A stretch of DNA of 64,000 bases from Massilia sp. Root351 (GCF_001425045.1 NZ_LMDJ01000002.1:1-64000), one strand, 5' to 3'. Shown: positions 9,558-18,642, counted from the first letter of the stretch. A program made the numbers and translations. The notes: generated by a model from the letters alone, not told the origin.

Positions 9558-11195
9558 CTAACTGATATGACGGTCGCTGTCAGGAGCTGCGATGGTTCCT
9601 ATCATCCAGCCATGCGGCGCCAGCGTGGCGTGTTGAGCCTGCCAGCCCGACGCGTACAGCGGCTGTGCGCGCGCCAGTGCGGCATCGAGCGCCAATTCCG
9701 ACGGCGACAGGTTGGCCAGCACCACCATGTGCCCGTCCCTGGCACTGCGGGTAAAACCGATGGCGCCCGCCGGCAATCCATCCAGAAACGACGTGGCGCC
9801 GGTGCGCAGCGCGGCATGGCGGCGGCGCAAGCCGATCAGGGCCTGGTAGTGCGCAAACAGCCCGCTGTCGAAGGTGTTCCAGTCAAGCCGGTAGGGATCG
9901 AACAGCACCGGCCAGCCAGTCCAGCTCGGCTCGTCGAATTCCTGCCCCATCAGGATGTGCGGCACGCCGTCCATGGCCAGCAGCACGGCGGCCGCCGGAC
10001 GATGGGCGGCGCGGCCCAGGAAGGCGGATGCGCGTCCCTGTTCCTTGTCTTCCAGCCAGCGCATGCGCAAGGCGCCGTGCGGGAAACTGTAGGTGGACTC
10101 GTTCCAATAGCGGGCGAATGCGGCGCCATCCGCCTCGCCATGGGCGCAGCGGCGCAGCATCTCGCGCGTGCCGCCTTCGTAGGTCAGGTCGCAGGCGGCC
10201 AGGTGGTGAAATTCGTCGTAGGACTGGGAGATCAGGGCGATGTCGGAGCGTACGGCTGCCAGCGCCGCGCGGACCTCGTCGAGGAAATCCAGCGGCGTGA
10301 TGTCGGAATCGTCGAAGCGCAGGCCGTCGAAGCCGAAGCGCTCGAGCCAGCCGCACATGCTGCCGATCAGGTAGGAGCGCAGTGTGCGGTCGGTGAAGTC
10401 GAAGCCGGCGAAGTACTCTCGGTTGGGAACGGCGTAATAGATGCTGCCGTCGGCACGCCGCGTGTACCAGTGCGGATGCGAGCGCGTGAACGGATGGTCC
10501 ACGCTGCTGCGGTTGAGCGTCCAGTCCATGATCACACGCATGCCGCGCGCGTGCGCCGCGTCCACCAGCGCGCGCAGGGCCTCGGCATCGCCCAGGGTTG
10601 GATCGATGGCGTCGAAATCACGCACCGCGTAAGGGTCGCCCGACGCGCCCCGGCGGGCTTCGATGCCGATGGGGTGGAGCGGCATGATCCACAGCACGTT
10701 TGCGCCCAGCTCGCTCAAGTAGGGCAGCCTGGCGCGCACGCCGTCGAAGTTGCCGCCGAAGGCAGGCACGGAGAGCTGGTAGATCACGCCGTCGCGCAGC
10801 CAGTCCGGGCTGGCCAGCGCTGCGCGCGCGTGCAGCGGGCCCGGCGCGGCGGCGCTCAGGCCGGCCTGGCGCATCAGCACCACGCCGGATTCATCGACCG
10901 TCAGGCAGGAGTTGTGCTGGCCGTCTTCCGAGATCCAGGGATTGGCGGGGTCGGCGATCCAGTCGGTGCCGTTGACGACCAGCTTGTAAAGGTGCCGCCC
11001 GGCCGGAATCGGCAGCGTGGCCTGCCAGCGCGTGGCGGAAACGCGCTCCAGCAAGCAGGCGTCGCCTGCCCAGCTGTTGAACGTGCCTGCCAGCGCAACG
11101 CTGCGGGTGTCGGGCGCGGCGTCGAAGACGAAGCGCACGCCACCGGGCGCGGCGTGCGGCAAGCGGGCCGGGGTAGGGCGGAATTGCAAATCCAT
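9558..11195 (-). CDS. GH13 alpha-amylase-like protein with CBM48-type N-domain and altered catalytic motifs
   Basis: 545 residues, no signal peptide. An N-terminal CBM48-like beta domain (about 18-105, with GTFNSW and HLYKLVVNG) precedes a GH13 barrel (about 130-470) and a short C-domain. The nucleophile Asp is kept in GLRFD (residue 295). Other GH13 positions look changed: region I reads DWTLNR (224-229) where DxxxNH is usual; the strand-5 position that should hold the acid/base Glu reads ISQS (Gln 324); region IV reads EDKEQ (382-386) in place of NHDQ. It could act on a modified substrate, use another acid, or be a binding protein. The ATG has AGGA upstream. It is probably cytosolic and may belong to maltodextrin or glycogen use. 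Confidence 0.75.
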   Translation of the reverse strand: MDLQFRPTPARLPHAAPGGVRFVFDAAPDTRSVALAGTFNSWAGDACLLERVSATRWQATLPIPAGRHLYKLVVNGTDWIADPANPWISEDGQHNSCLTVDESGVVLMRQAGLSAAAPGPLHARAALASPDWLRDGVIYQLSVPAFGGNFDGVRARLPYLSELGANVLWIMPLHPIGIEARRGASGDPYAVRDFDAIDPTLGDAEALRALVDAAHARGMRVIMDWTLNRSSVDHPFTRSHPHWYTRRADGSIYYAVPNREYFAGFDFTDRTLRSYLIGSMCGWLERFGFDGLRFDDSDITPLDFLDEVRAALAAVRSDIALISQSYDEFHHLAACDLTYEGGTREMLRRCAHGEADGAAFARYWNESTYSFPHGALRMRWLEDKEQGRASAFLGRAAHRPAAAVLLAMDGVPHILMGQEFDEPSWTGWPVLFDPYRLDWNTFDSGLFAHYQALIGLRRRHAALRTGATSFLDGLPAGAIGFTRSARDGHMVVLANLSPSELALDAALARAQPLYASGWQAQHATLAPHGWMIGTIAAPDSDRHIS

Positions 11196-11210
11196 GGCGT
11201 TCGATCCTGT

Positions 11211-11263
11211 GTAGTTTTACTACTATTTAGCAGTAAACTACGCGATAGCGGCAGGAATTGCAA
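11211..11263 (-). promoter_or_regulatory. Promoter and inverted-repeat operator of the GH13-like gene
   Basis: On the minus strand TTGCAA (11258-11263) and TAGTTT (11235-11240) are spaced by 17 nt, a good sigma-70 pair. Overlapping and just downstream is an inverted repeat, GTAGTTTTACT (11211-11221) and AGTAAACTAC (11232-11241), identical but for one extra T; the first arm also contains a smaller repeat, GTAGT-TTT-ACTAC. The position, on the -10 and start site, suits a repressor. The regulator is not identified. Confidence 0.6.
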
Positions 11264-11305
11264 TATTGACTAGGTAATTCTATTACAAGATGAGGCGGTC
11301 CCGCT

Positions 11306-11746
11306 TTAGCGGACGTCCAGCAGCTCCACGTCGAAGATCAAGGTGGCATTGGGCGGGATGGGGCCTGCGCCGCCGTCGCCGTAGCCCATGGCGGCCGGCA
11401 CGATCAGTGTGCGCTTGCCGCCCACCTTCATGCCTTGCACGCCTTCGTCCCAGCCCTTGATGACCTGGCCGCCGCCCAGCTGGAAGTCGAACGGACCGCG
11501 ACCGGCCGAGGAATCGAACTGTTTGCCGTGCAGCTGGGGCGCGGCTGGATCGTACAGCCAGCCGGTGTAGTTGACCACGGCGGTGCTGCCGGCCACGGCT
11601 TCCTTGCCGGTGCCGGCAACGCTGTCGATCTTCTGGAAGGCTACCGCAGGTACGGCGGCCGCCGGCGGGGCCTTGGCGCGGTCGCAGGCGGCCAGCGTCA
11701 AAGTCAGGGTCAGCGCGATGGCGCAGGAGGAGAACAGATGTTTCAT
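11306..11746 (-). CDS. FKBP-type peptidyl-prolyl cis-trans isomerase, lipoprotein
   Basis: 146 residues. It starts with a lipoprotein signal (MKHLFSS, hydrophobic run, lipobox LAAC with the Cys near residue 21), so it is lipid-anchored, presumably facing the periplasm. The remainder is a single FKBP domain with VNYTGWLYD, FDSSAGRGPFDFQLG, VIKGWDEGVQGM and GYG followed by IPPNATLIFDVELL, all core FKBP positions. It catalyses proline isomerisation during folding of exported proteins. ATG 11746 is chosen over the longer ORF because it begins the signal sequence exactly. It follows the gntR gene on the same strand (56 nt gap). Confidence 0.88.
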   Translation of the reverse strand: MKHLFSSCAIALTLTLTLAACDRAKAPPAAAVPAVAFQKIDSVAGTGKEAVAGSTAVVNYTGWLYDPAAPQLHGKQFDSSAGRGPFDFQLGGGQVIKGWDEGVQGMKVGGKRTLIVPAAMGYGDGGAGPIPPNATLIFDVELLDVR

Positions 11747-11802
11747 GGTGTGCTTTCGGATGGTGAATGCTGGAAATCGCAGCAGCATACACCAGGCACA
11801 GG

Positions 11803-12558
11803 TCATGTGCCGAGCGCTTGCGCGGTTTCGGGTGTGCCGTTGCGCTCCACGTGCACGATCGAAATGTCGAAGTGGTAGGACATGGCCGACACCGCGCCCA
11901 TCGCATCGCCGGAGCAGATCCGCTCCACCACGGCGTCGTGCGCGTCGATCACGCGCACCAGTTCGCTCTCGCTGCGGCTGTCGTCGAAGTGGATGCGCGA
12001 AGACGCCTCCACCGGCGTGCGCAGGGCCGCCAGCAGGATGCTGTTCAGCGGGTTGCCGCTGGCTTCGGCGATGATGGTGTGGATCGCGGTGTCGCAGGCC
12101 ACGCGGCGCACGTGGTCGGAACCGGCTGCCCGCATTTGCTTCACCAGGTCGCGCAGCGCCTGGCGCTGGGCCGGCGTGGCGTAGCGCGCCGCCAGCTGTG
12201 CGGTCTGCAGTTCGATGGCGCGCCGGGTCTCGATGACGTGCGCCACGCTGACCTGCGCCGTGGTGAGCGCGTAGTCGAACACCTGCGCCAGCACTTGCGG
12301 GTCGATGGCTTTCAGGCGCGGCCGCCGTCCGCCCTCGATTTCCAGGATGCCGAGTGCCGCCAGGGTGCGGTAGGCTTCGCGCACGCTGCCACGGCTGACC
12401 TTCAGGTCCAGCCCGATTTGCACTTCGCTCGGCACGGTGTCGCCCGGCCGCAGCTGGTCGCGGTTGATCAGTGCCAGCAGGTGGCGGGCCACCTGGGAGG
12501 ACAGGGTGGGGCGTTCAAGCGCTGAGATGGGCGCAATCGTGGGGGCAATCGAGTTCAT
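11803..12558 (-). CDS. FCD-domain GntR-family transcriptional regulator
   Basis: 251 residues. An N-terminal winged helix (about 18-85, with RPGDTVPSEVQIGLDLKVSR and SVREAYRTLAALG) is followed by an all-helical FCD ligand domain (about 95-235) with the metal/acid-binding pattern of the FadR-C family (DTAIHTIIAEASGN, then SYHFD). Relatives respond to organic or sugar acids, and LldR controls lactate oxidation. Its own promoter carries a perfect inverted repeat that recurs before the FAD-oxidase, mannitol-dehydrogenase/tetR and DUF1593 genes, so it is the best candidate regulator of those genes and of itself (inference). Its predicted start site falls on the ATG, so the mRNA may be leaderless. 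Confidence 0.88.
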   Translation of the reverse strand: MNSIAPTIAPISALERPTLSSQVARHLLALINRDQLRPGDTVPSEVQIGLDLKVSRGSVREAYRTLAALGILEIEGGRRPRLKAIDPQVLAQVFDYALTTAQVSVAHVIETRRAIELQTAQLAARYATPAQRQALRDLVKQMRAAGSDHVRRVACDTAIHTIIAEASGNPLNSILLAALRTPVEASSRIHFDDSRSESELVRVIDAHDAVVERICSGDAMGAVSAMSYHFDISIVHVERNGTPETAQALGT

Positions 12559-12564
12559 CGCATT

Positions 12565-12599
12565 AGCCTAACGTGTCGCGCCAGACCTGTCAAACAGGT
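12565..12599 (-). promoter_or_regulatory. Promoter of gntR with palindromic operator
   Basis: Plus-strand ACCTGTCAAACAGGT (12585-12599) is a perfect 6-3-6 inverted repeat. On the minus strand it reads ACCTGTTTGACAGGT and contains the -35 hexamer TTGACA (12588-12593), followed after 17 nt by TAGGCT (12565-12570). The repeat also overlaps the stop codon of the upstream MFS gene (12590-12592). The layout predicts autorepression of gntR. Confidence 0.75.
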
Positions 12600-13936
12600 T
12601 GCGCGTGCCGGCCCGGATACACGCGCGCGATGCGCCGTGCCAGCAGCCAGAAGAACATTCCTGTGAGCAAATTGACCAGCACGATGGCCGTCATGGCGCT
12701 GCGCAGGCCGTCCACCCCATTGTCCTTGGTCTGCAGCGCATCGCTCAGCAGGCCGACCAGCACCGGCCCCATGCCGTGGCCGATCACCACGCCGGCCACG
12801 CCGATGATGGCGACCGCCGTGGCGCGCGCCTGCGGCGCCACCAGGTCCTGCACGGTGCCGAATACCGGCCCGGCCAGTGTGCCGGCTACCAGGAAAGCCA
12901 GGAACAGCAAGCCCAGTGCGACCATCGGGTTGGGGACATGGAAGCTGGCGATCAGCGGCACCAGCACGGCCCAGCTCACCAGCGCCGAATAGCGGGCTGC
13001 GGCGGAGCGCGACTTCCTGGCCAGGCGTACGCTGACCTGGCCGCCCACCAGCGCGCCGATGCCGCTGGCCAGGCCGATGCACAGCCCCAGTCCCAGTCCG
13101 ATTGTCATCGGCTTCATCTGGAAGGCGCGTTCAAAATAGCTGGGCAGCCAGGCGCCGACCGCGCCGGCCAGGCCGACGAAGGAGAACGCCAGCATCAGCA
13201 TGAAGAAGCAGCGCAGGTCGCCCAGCTGGCCCCAGATGCCCGCGCCCAGCGTGGCGGGGGGCGGCTGGTCCACGCGCAGCGGTTCGCGCACGGTGAAGTG
13301 GAAGATCAGCGCCATGACCGCGCCGGCGATGCCCAGCCAGATGAAGCCCAGGCGCCAGCCCACGGTCTGGACCAGGATGCCGCCGCCCAGCATCCCGCCC
13401 AGCATGCCGAGGTAGACGCCGCTGAAATGGGTGGCGTAGGCGCGTCCGCGCAGTTCGCGCGGGTAGTAGTCGCCCAGCATCGAATGGCTGGCCGGCACGC
13501 AGCCCGCCTCGCCCACGCCGACGCCGATGCGCGCCGCCAGCAGCAGCGCGAAGCTGGTCGCCATGCCCGACAGGCCTGTCATCAAGGTCCAAGCGATGAA
13601 GCTCAGCGTGATGATCCACTTGCGGTTGCCGCGGTCTGCCATGCGCGCCAGCGGGATCGATACCAGGCCGCCGAGCAGGGAGAACGCCAGGCCGTTGAGC
13701 AGGCCAAGTTCGGTATCGGTGAGCAGGAATTCCTTCTTGATCGGCTCCATGAACATCGAGATGACGACTTTGTCGACCGAGCACATGAAGCCCACCACGG
13801 CCAGCGCCACCAGCACGTAGGTGCGGTAGGCATTGCTCATGGCGCCGGGGCCGGCCAGTGTGTCCGCAGCCGGTGCGGTGGCAAGCTGCGCGCCGGCCAG
13901 TCCGTGCGGATCGCTTGGTGCGATGGCAGTTTTCAT
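12590..13936 (-). CDS. MFS transporter
   Basis: 448 residues with about twelve hydrophobic spans. Near the N-terminus the loop between TM2 and TM3 (PLARMADRGNRKW) matches the MFS signature, and VGVGEAGCVPAS is typical of the group that includes organic- and aromatic-acid importers. ATG 13936 has AGGAGG 6 nt upstream and overlaps the TGA of the preceding gene (ATGA), so translation is coupled; longer ORF starts are ignored. It is the last gene of the unit FAD oxidase, TonB receptor, MetX-like enzyme, MFS, and probably brings the released small acid or alcohol into the cytosol (inference). Confidence 0.85.
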   Translation of the reverse strand: MKTAIAPSDPHGLAGAQLATAPAADTLAGPGAMSNAYRTYVLVALAVVGFMCSVDKVVISMFMEPIKKEFLLTDTELGLLNGLAFSLLGGLVSIPLARMADRGNRKWIITLSFIAWTLMTGLSGMATSFALLLAARIGVGVGEAGCVPASHSMLGDYYPRELRGRAYATHFSGVYLGMLGGMLGGGILVQTVGWRLGFIWLGIAGAVMALIFHFTVREPLRVDQPPPATLGAGIWGQLGDLRCFFMLMLAFSFVGLAGAVGAWLPSYFERAFQMKPMTIGLGLGLCIGLASGIGALVGGQVSVRLARKSRSAAARYSALVSWAVLVPLIASFHVPNPMVALGLLFLAFLVAGTLAGPVFGTVQDLVAPQARATAVAIIGVAGVVIGHGMGPVLVGLLSDALQTKDNGVDGLRSAMTAIVLVNLLTGMFFWLLARRIARVYPGRHAQPV

Positions 13937-14928
13937 GCTGCTACCTCCTGGTTCATGAAGAGACGTAAATCGTCTGCCCACAGCGCCGCGTCGGCGCCGG
14001 AGGCGAAATGGCCTTTTTCGCTGTCGAGTTCCCGGTAGGCCCAGCCGGCCGCGCCGGGCAGGGCCAATACCTCGCCGGCCAGCGTTGGCGAGAACACCGG
14101 GTCGGTGCGCGACAGCACGTACAGCACGGGCGCCTTGATCCGGCCCAGGTGCGCGCGCAGGTCGAACGCTTCGGCGGCCTGCATCAGCACCACCAGCGAC
14201 ATGGGATTGAATTCCCCGGCCCACTCATGCGCCAGGCGCTGGATCTCGGCCGCGCGCTGTGCCGGGTCGGGAATGCGCGGCGCCAGTTCGGCGTCCACGC
14301 CGTAGGTGGTCAGTGTATTGACGCGCATGGCGGCCAGGTGCGGCACCATGGCGTTGGCATCGCCTTTGCACCATGCCTGCCATCCGTCGGCGGCCTCCAG
14401 CCCGGCCCGGATCGCCGCAGCGGCGCCGGGCGGCATGGGATGGAAGGGCGCGCCGACTGCGGCCACCACCCGCTCCACCATCGCTGGGTAGCTGAGCGCC
14501 CAATGGAAGGCCTGGTAGGACCCGAACGACGGTCCGGCCACCGCTGCCAGGCGGCGCACGCCCAGCGCATCGAGCAGCGCCTTCTGCGAATTGACGATGT
14601 CCTCCACCGTGATGGCGGGGAATTCGGCGCCGCATCCGGGGCCGGTGCTGCCGTAGCACGAGCCGAGCATGTTCGGGCAGACCACGAAGTACTTGTCGGT
14701 GTCGATGGGGCGCCCGGGACCAACCAGGACGCTCCAGGAACCTTCGGCCACGTTCGCGCCTTCCTCCAGCATGGCCGTGCCGGTGGTATAGCCGTGCAGC
14801 ACCAGCACGCAGTTGGTGCCGGCGGCGTTCAGTGTGCCCATCGAACGATAGGCCACCACCAGCTGCGGCAGCACGGTCCCGCTGGCGAGCATGAACTCGC
14901 CGAGCGCTTTGGAGTGGACGGTGGCCAT
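13933..14928 (-). CDS. MetX-like alpha/beta-hydrolase-fold acyltransferase or esterase
   Basis: 331 residues. The fold and sequence resemble homoserine O-acetyltransferase (YFVVCPNMLGSCYGSTGP; nucleophile elbow GPSFGS with Ser 134; RTDPVF with the acid Asp; SEKGHFAS with the His). In true MetX the elbow is normally GGSMGG and substrate-binding Arg and Asp residues follow; this protein looks like one of the side branches that hydrolyse or transfer acyl groups. It lies 2 nt after the TonB receptor gene and overlaps the MFS gene by 4 nt. In that setting I expect a catabolic ester hydrolase rather than a methionine-synthesis enzyme (inference). No signal peptide, so cytosolic. Confidence 0.75.
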   Translation of the reverse strand: MATVHSKALGEFMLASGTVLPQLVVAYRSMGTLNAAGTNCVLVLHGYTTGTAMLEEGANVAEGSWSVLVGPGRPIDTDKYFVVCPNMLGSCYGSTGPGCGAEFPAITVEDIVNSQKALLDALGVRRLAAVAGPSFGSYQAFHWALSYPAMVERVVAAVGAPFHPMPPGAAAAIRAGLEAADGWQAWCKGDANAMVPHLAAMRVNTLTTYGVDAELAPRIPDPAQRAAEIQRLAHEWAGEFNPMSLVVLMQAAEAFDLRAHLGRIKAPVLYVLSRTDPVFSPTLAGEVLALPGAAGWAYRELDSEKGHFASGADAALWADDLRLFMNQEVAA

Positions 14929-14930
14929 GG

Positions 14931-17147
14931 TCAGAAGCGGTAGCTGATGTCGGCGCCGAAGGTGCGCGGCGCGATCACGCCTGCGCCGAACGGGCTGCCT
15001 TGCGGCTGCAGCGAGAGGGACTTGAGGAAGGTGACGCCGCGTTTGTCGCCCAGGTTCTTGCCGTACAGGGACAGGCGCCAGTTGCCGTTCTCGATGCCGC
15101 CGCTGATATTGATGGTGCTGTAGGAGGGCACGTCTTGCGCGGCACGCTGGCTGAAGTCGGAGCGGCGGTCGCCGGTGTAGTTGATGCTTGCGCCGGCCGA
15201 CGCCTTGAAGCCGCCGCCGACGTTCCAGCGGTAATTGGCGCCCAGCGAGCCGCTGACCTTGGGCACGAAAGGCAGGCGGTCGCCGTCCAGGCCACCGGCC
15301 GCGGGCGCCGCTTCACTCAGCTTGGCGTCGGTGTAGCCGATCGATGCGCGCAGCGACAGGCCCGGGACCGGGAACAGCATGAGCGACGCTTCCGCGCCCC
15401 TGCTGGTGGCGGCGCCGCCGTTGACGTAGAAGTTGAAGCCATTGGCGCTGGTCTGGATCTGGATGTCTTTCCAGTCGGTGCTGAACAGGGCCGCTTCCAG
15501 CGACACTTTTCCTTCGGCCATGACGGCCTTGTAGCCCACTTCATAACTGGTCAGGGTGTCCGGCTGGAAGGTTTGCGGGGCGTTGCCGGCTCCGGTGGGC
15601 GGCACGGCGTTCGGGCCGCCGGGACGGAAGCCGTTGGCGACGCGCGCATACAGCGCGGCGTCCGAGGACGGCTTGTAACGCGCTGTGAACAGGTAGGTCG
15701 ATTTGTTCTCGCTGGAGCCGGAATTGATCACCACCGGCGCGGGACCGACCAGCAGGCCGCTGTAGTCCTGCGCGTAGACCTGGTCATCCTTGCCGTGGCG
15801 GACGCCGGCCAGCACGTCGAACTTGTCGCTGACGGCGTAGGTGGCGTTGGCAAACACCGACCATTCCTTGTAGCTGCTGTCGATCGAGGCCTTGACGATG
15901 CTGGGCAGAGGATAGGTGGTGCCGGTGGTGGTCGAGAACGGGCGGAAGCCGGGGATGCGGTTGGTGTTGTCTTCCTTGGTGTAGTAGACACCAGCCTCGT
16001 AGGTCAGCTTGTCGCCCAGCGCGCTTGCGCCGGCGCGGATTTCCTGCGACACCCGGCGCGTGGTGGTGGCCTGTGCGTAGGAGACGCCGAGGTCCGGAAT
16101 CTTGAACGCCGCGCCCAGTGCCACGCCATAGCCATAGGTGCCGTCGGCGCCTTGCGAGGCGTCGAAATCCTGCACCGTGGTGGAGGACACCAGCGTCAGG
16201 CCGCCGATGCTGCCGTTCAGGGTCAGGTTGGCAACGTCCAGCTTGGCGGTGGAGACTTCGGGCGCGTAGCGGGTCTGCGTCAGGTCGCCGCGCAGAGGCT
16301 TGAGCGTGGCCGGATCGACATCGACGATGCCGTTGGCGTCGCCTTGCACCTTTTGCGTCAGGGCGAAGGCCGACAGCTTCCAGTCGCTGTTGATCAGCCA
16401 GTTGAAGGCCACGCGCCCGCCGCGCACCTTGGTCTCGTTGACGTCCTTGGCGCCGCCTTGCGTGTTGTCGATGTAGCCGGCGTCGGTGCGTTCAAAGGCG
16501 GACAGGCGCAGCGCCATGGTGTTGTCGGCGAAGGGTAGGTTCAGGGACAAACGGCCGCTCTTGCCATTGCCGCCGTTCTTGACCGCGTTGCCGCCCAGGG
16601 TCACGCTGCCGCGCAACGCGCGGTAGTCCGGCGCGGCGGTCACGTAGCGCACCATGCCGCCCATGGCGCCGGCGCCGTACAGCGTGCCTTGCGGCCCCTT
16701 CAGCACTTCCACGCGCTGCAGGTCGGCCGGATCGATGTCCGGCGTGACCGAACTGCCGGCCGCATACGCGTTGACCGAGCCGATGGGCGCTTCGTCGATA
16801 TAGAAGGCGGTGCTCGACGCCGACTGCGCCACACCGGTGGTGATGCCGCGCAGCGTGACCTGGCTGAAGCCCTGGCGGAAGGAGGACAGGGACAGGCCGG
16901 GAATCTGCGCCACGTAGTCTTCGAGCTTGGTCTTGCCGTCGCGCGTGAGCTGCTCGGCGACCACCGCCGTGACCGAGGCCGGCACGTCGATCGCGGCCTG
17001 CTCGCGTTTTTGCGCGGTGATCACCACCTTGTCGACGGTCTGGTTGGCTTCGGCTTGTTGCGCCATGGCGGGAATGGATTGCATGGCGCACAGCAGGGCC
17101 GCTGCGGCGGCGGTTGCGGTACGGGGCAGGCGTGGGGCTGATTGCAT
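14931..17147 (-). CDS. TonB-dependent outer membrane receptor
   Basis: 738 residues. A signal peptide (hydrophobic run ending AMAQ) is followed by a TonB-box region (VDKVVITAQKREQAAIDVPA), a plug domain (about 45-160, with LKGPQGTLYGAGAMGG) and a long beta-barrel with GFRPGGPN and a C-terminal Phe (ADISYRF), as barrel assembly needs. There is no STN domain, so it transports without cell-surface signalling. AGGAGA precedes ATG 17147. It sits between the FAD-linked oxidase (47 nt upstream) and the MetX-like gene (2 nt downstream). The ligand is not readable from sequence; the neighbours suggest an ester or conjugate of a 2-hydroxy acid. Confidence 0.92.
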   Translation of the reverse strand: MQSAPRLPRTATAAAAALLCAMQSIPAMAQQAEANQTVDKVVITAQKREQAAIDVPASVTAVVAEQLTRDGKTKLEDYVAQIPGLSLSSFRQGFSQVTLRGITTGVAQSASSTAFYIDEAPIGSVNAYAAGSSVTPDIDPADLQRVEVLKGPQGTLYGAGAMGGMVRYVTAAPDYRALRGSVTLGGNAVKNGGNGKSGRLSLNLPFADNTMALRLSAFERTDAGYIDNTQGGAKDVNETKVRGGRVAFNWLINSDWKLSAFALTQKVQGDANGIVDVDPATLKPLRGDLTQTRYAPEVSTAKLDVANLTLNGSIGGLTLVSSTTVQDFDASQGADGTYGYGVALGAAFKIPDLGVSYAQATTTRRVSQEIRAGASALGDKLTYEAGVYYTKEDNTNRIPGFRPFSTTTGTTYPLPSIVKASIDSSYKEWSVFANATYAVSDKFDVLAGVRHGKDDQVYAQDYSGLLVGPAPVVINSGSSENKSTYLFTARYKPSSDAALYARVANGFRPGGPNAVPPTGAGNAPQTFQPDTLTSYEVGYKAVMAEGKVSLEAALFSTDWKDIQIQTSANGFNFYVNGGAATSRGAEASLMLFPVPGLSLRASIGYTDAKLSEAAPAAGGLDGDRLPFVPKVSGSLGANYRWNVGGGFKASAGASINYTGDRRSDFSQRAAQDVPSYSTINISGGIENGNWRLSLYGKNLGDKRGVTFLKSLSLQPQGSPFGAGVIAPRTFGADISYRF

Positions 17148-17194
17148 GGTTGTCTCCTGATTTTTATAGTGGTGTTGCGACTTGCCGGGGCAGC

Positions 17195-18598
17195 TTATGC
17201 GCCGAATATCTTCCCTGGATTGAGGATCATGTTGGGATCCCACGCCTGCTTGATCGTGCGCATGAGGCCAACCACCTCCGCACCATATTCCATCAGCAGC
17301 TTGTCCTTCTTGCCCATGCCGATGCCATGCTCGCCGGTGCAGGTGCCGCCCATTTCCAGCGCGCGTTCGACCATGGCGCTGTAGACCCGGTCCACTGCCG
17401 CGTGCTCGGCCGCGTTGTCCGGCATCGGCATGAACAGCACATGGAAGTTGCCGTCGCCGACATGGCCGAGGATGGGGGCGACCAGTCCTTCGCGGTCGAT
17501 CATGGCGCGCGCCATGCCCACGCATTCGGCCAGCGCCGACATCGGCACGCAGATATCGGCCACGATGCTCACGCAGCCGGGGCGCAGCGCCAGCGCGGCG
17601 AAGTAGGCCAGGTGGCGCGCGTGCCACAGGCGGGAACGGTCTTCCGGGCGCGTGGCCCACTGGAAGTCGACGCCGCCATGGCTGGCCGCCACTTCCTGTG
17701 CCAGTTCGGCTTGTTCCTTGACCGCCAGCGGCGTGCCATGGAATTCCAGGAACAGGGTTGGCATCTCGGCCAGGCCCAGGTGCGAGTGCGCGTTGCAGGC
17801 GCGGATCTGGTGTTCGTCCAGGAATTCGATGCGGGCGAACGGCACGCCGCACATCGACATTTCCGCCACCGCCTCCACCGCTGCGGCCAGCGTGGGGAAG
17901 GCGCAGGTGGCGGCGGCCACGTCGGCCGGCAGCGCGTGCAGTCGCAGCGTGACTTCGGTGATGATGCCGAGCGTGCCTTCGGAGCCGGTCAGCAGGTGCA
18001 CCAGGTCGTAGCCGGCCGACGATTTGCGGGCGCGGGTGCCGACCCGCACCAGGCGGCCATCGGCCAGCGCCACTTCCAGGCACATCACGTTGTGCGCCAT
18101 GGAACCGTAGCGCAGGGTGGTGGTGCCGGAGGCGCGGGTGGAGACCATGCCGCCTATGGTGGCGTTGGCGCCCGGGTCAACCGGGAAGAACAGGCCGCTG
18201 CCTTTCAGGTGGGCGTTCAGGTCTTCGCGGGTGATCCCCGGCTGGACCACGCAATCGCCGTCTTCCAGGTGCACCGCCAGCACGGCGTTCATGCGCGACA
18301 GGTCGATGCACACGCCGCCGAACGGCGCGCTGACATGTCCTTCGAGCGAACTGCCGGCGCCAAATGGAATGATGGGTACTTGCTGGGCATTGCACAGGGC
18401 CAGGATGGCGCACACTTCGGCCTTATCCTGGGGCCAGACCACGACGTCCGGCGCCAGGCTGGTCGACAGGCCCTCGCCGCGAGCATGCTGCTCGCGCACG
18501 GCCCGAACCACGCTGACGCGGTCGCCGTAGCGCTGCTGCAGCGCGCCGATGACCTGCTCGACGGCGCCGTAGGCAACTGGAGGCAGTTCTTGTTTCAT
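17195..18598 (-). CDS. FAD-binding 2-hydroxyacid oxidase (D-lactate dehydrogenase / GlcD type)
   Basis: 467 residues. The N-terminal PCMH FAD domain (about 35-215) shows PIIPFGAGSSLEG and GSEGTLGIITEV; the C-terminal cap (about 220-465) has the active-site blocks GHVGDGNFH and CTGEHGIGMGKKD of the D-lactate/glycolate dehydrogenase family. It oxidises a 2-hydroxy acid to the 2-oxo acid and passes electrons to quinone or cytochrome. No signal peptide. ATG 18598 has GGGGAC upstream; the longer ORF from 18655 would run into the promoter. It is the first gene of the four-gene unit, and its promoter contains the GntR-type repeat, in line with LldR-like control of a hydroxy-acid pathway. Confidence 0.85.
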   Translation of the reverse strand: MKQELPPVAYGAVEQVIGALQQRYGDRVSVVRAVREQHARGEGLSTSLAPDVVVWPQDKAEVCAILALCNAQQVPIIPFGAGSSLEGHVSAPFGGVCIDLSRMNAVLAVHLEDGDCVVQPGITREDLNAHLKGSGLFFPVDPGANATIGGMVSTRASGTTTLRYGSMAHNVMCLEVALADGRLVRVGTRARKSSAGYDLVHLLTGSEGTLGIITEVTLRLHALPADVAAATCAFPTLAAAVEAVAEMSMCGVPFARIEFLDEHQIRACNAHSHLGLAEMPTLFLEFHGTPLAVKEQAELAQEVAASHGGVDFQWATRPEDRSRLWHARHLAYFAALALRPGCVSIVADICVPMSALAECVGMARAMIDREGLVAPILGHVGDGNFHVLFMPMPDNAAEHAAVDRVYSAMVERALEMGGTCTGEHGIGMGKKDKLLMEYGAEVVGLMRTIKQAWDPNMILNPGKIFGA

Positions 18599-18642
18599 GG
18601 TGTCCCCGTGTTTGGATGGTTGATCTTGGATGGTTTGATCCG

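Noticed and set aside
7664..9565. 633-codon open frame opposite the histidine kinase
   Set aside because: Shadow; the minus-strand kinase shows five intact domains.
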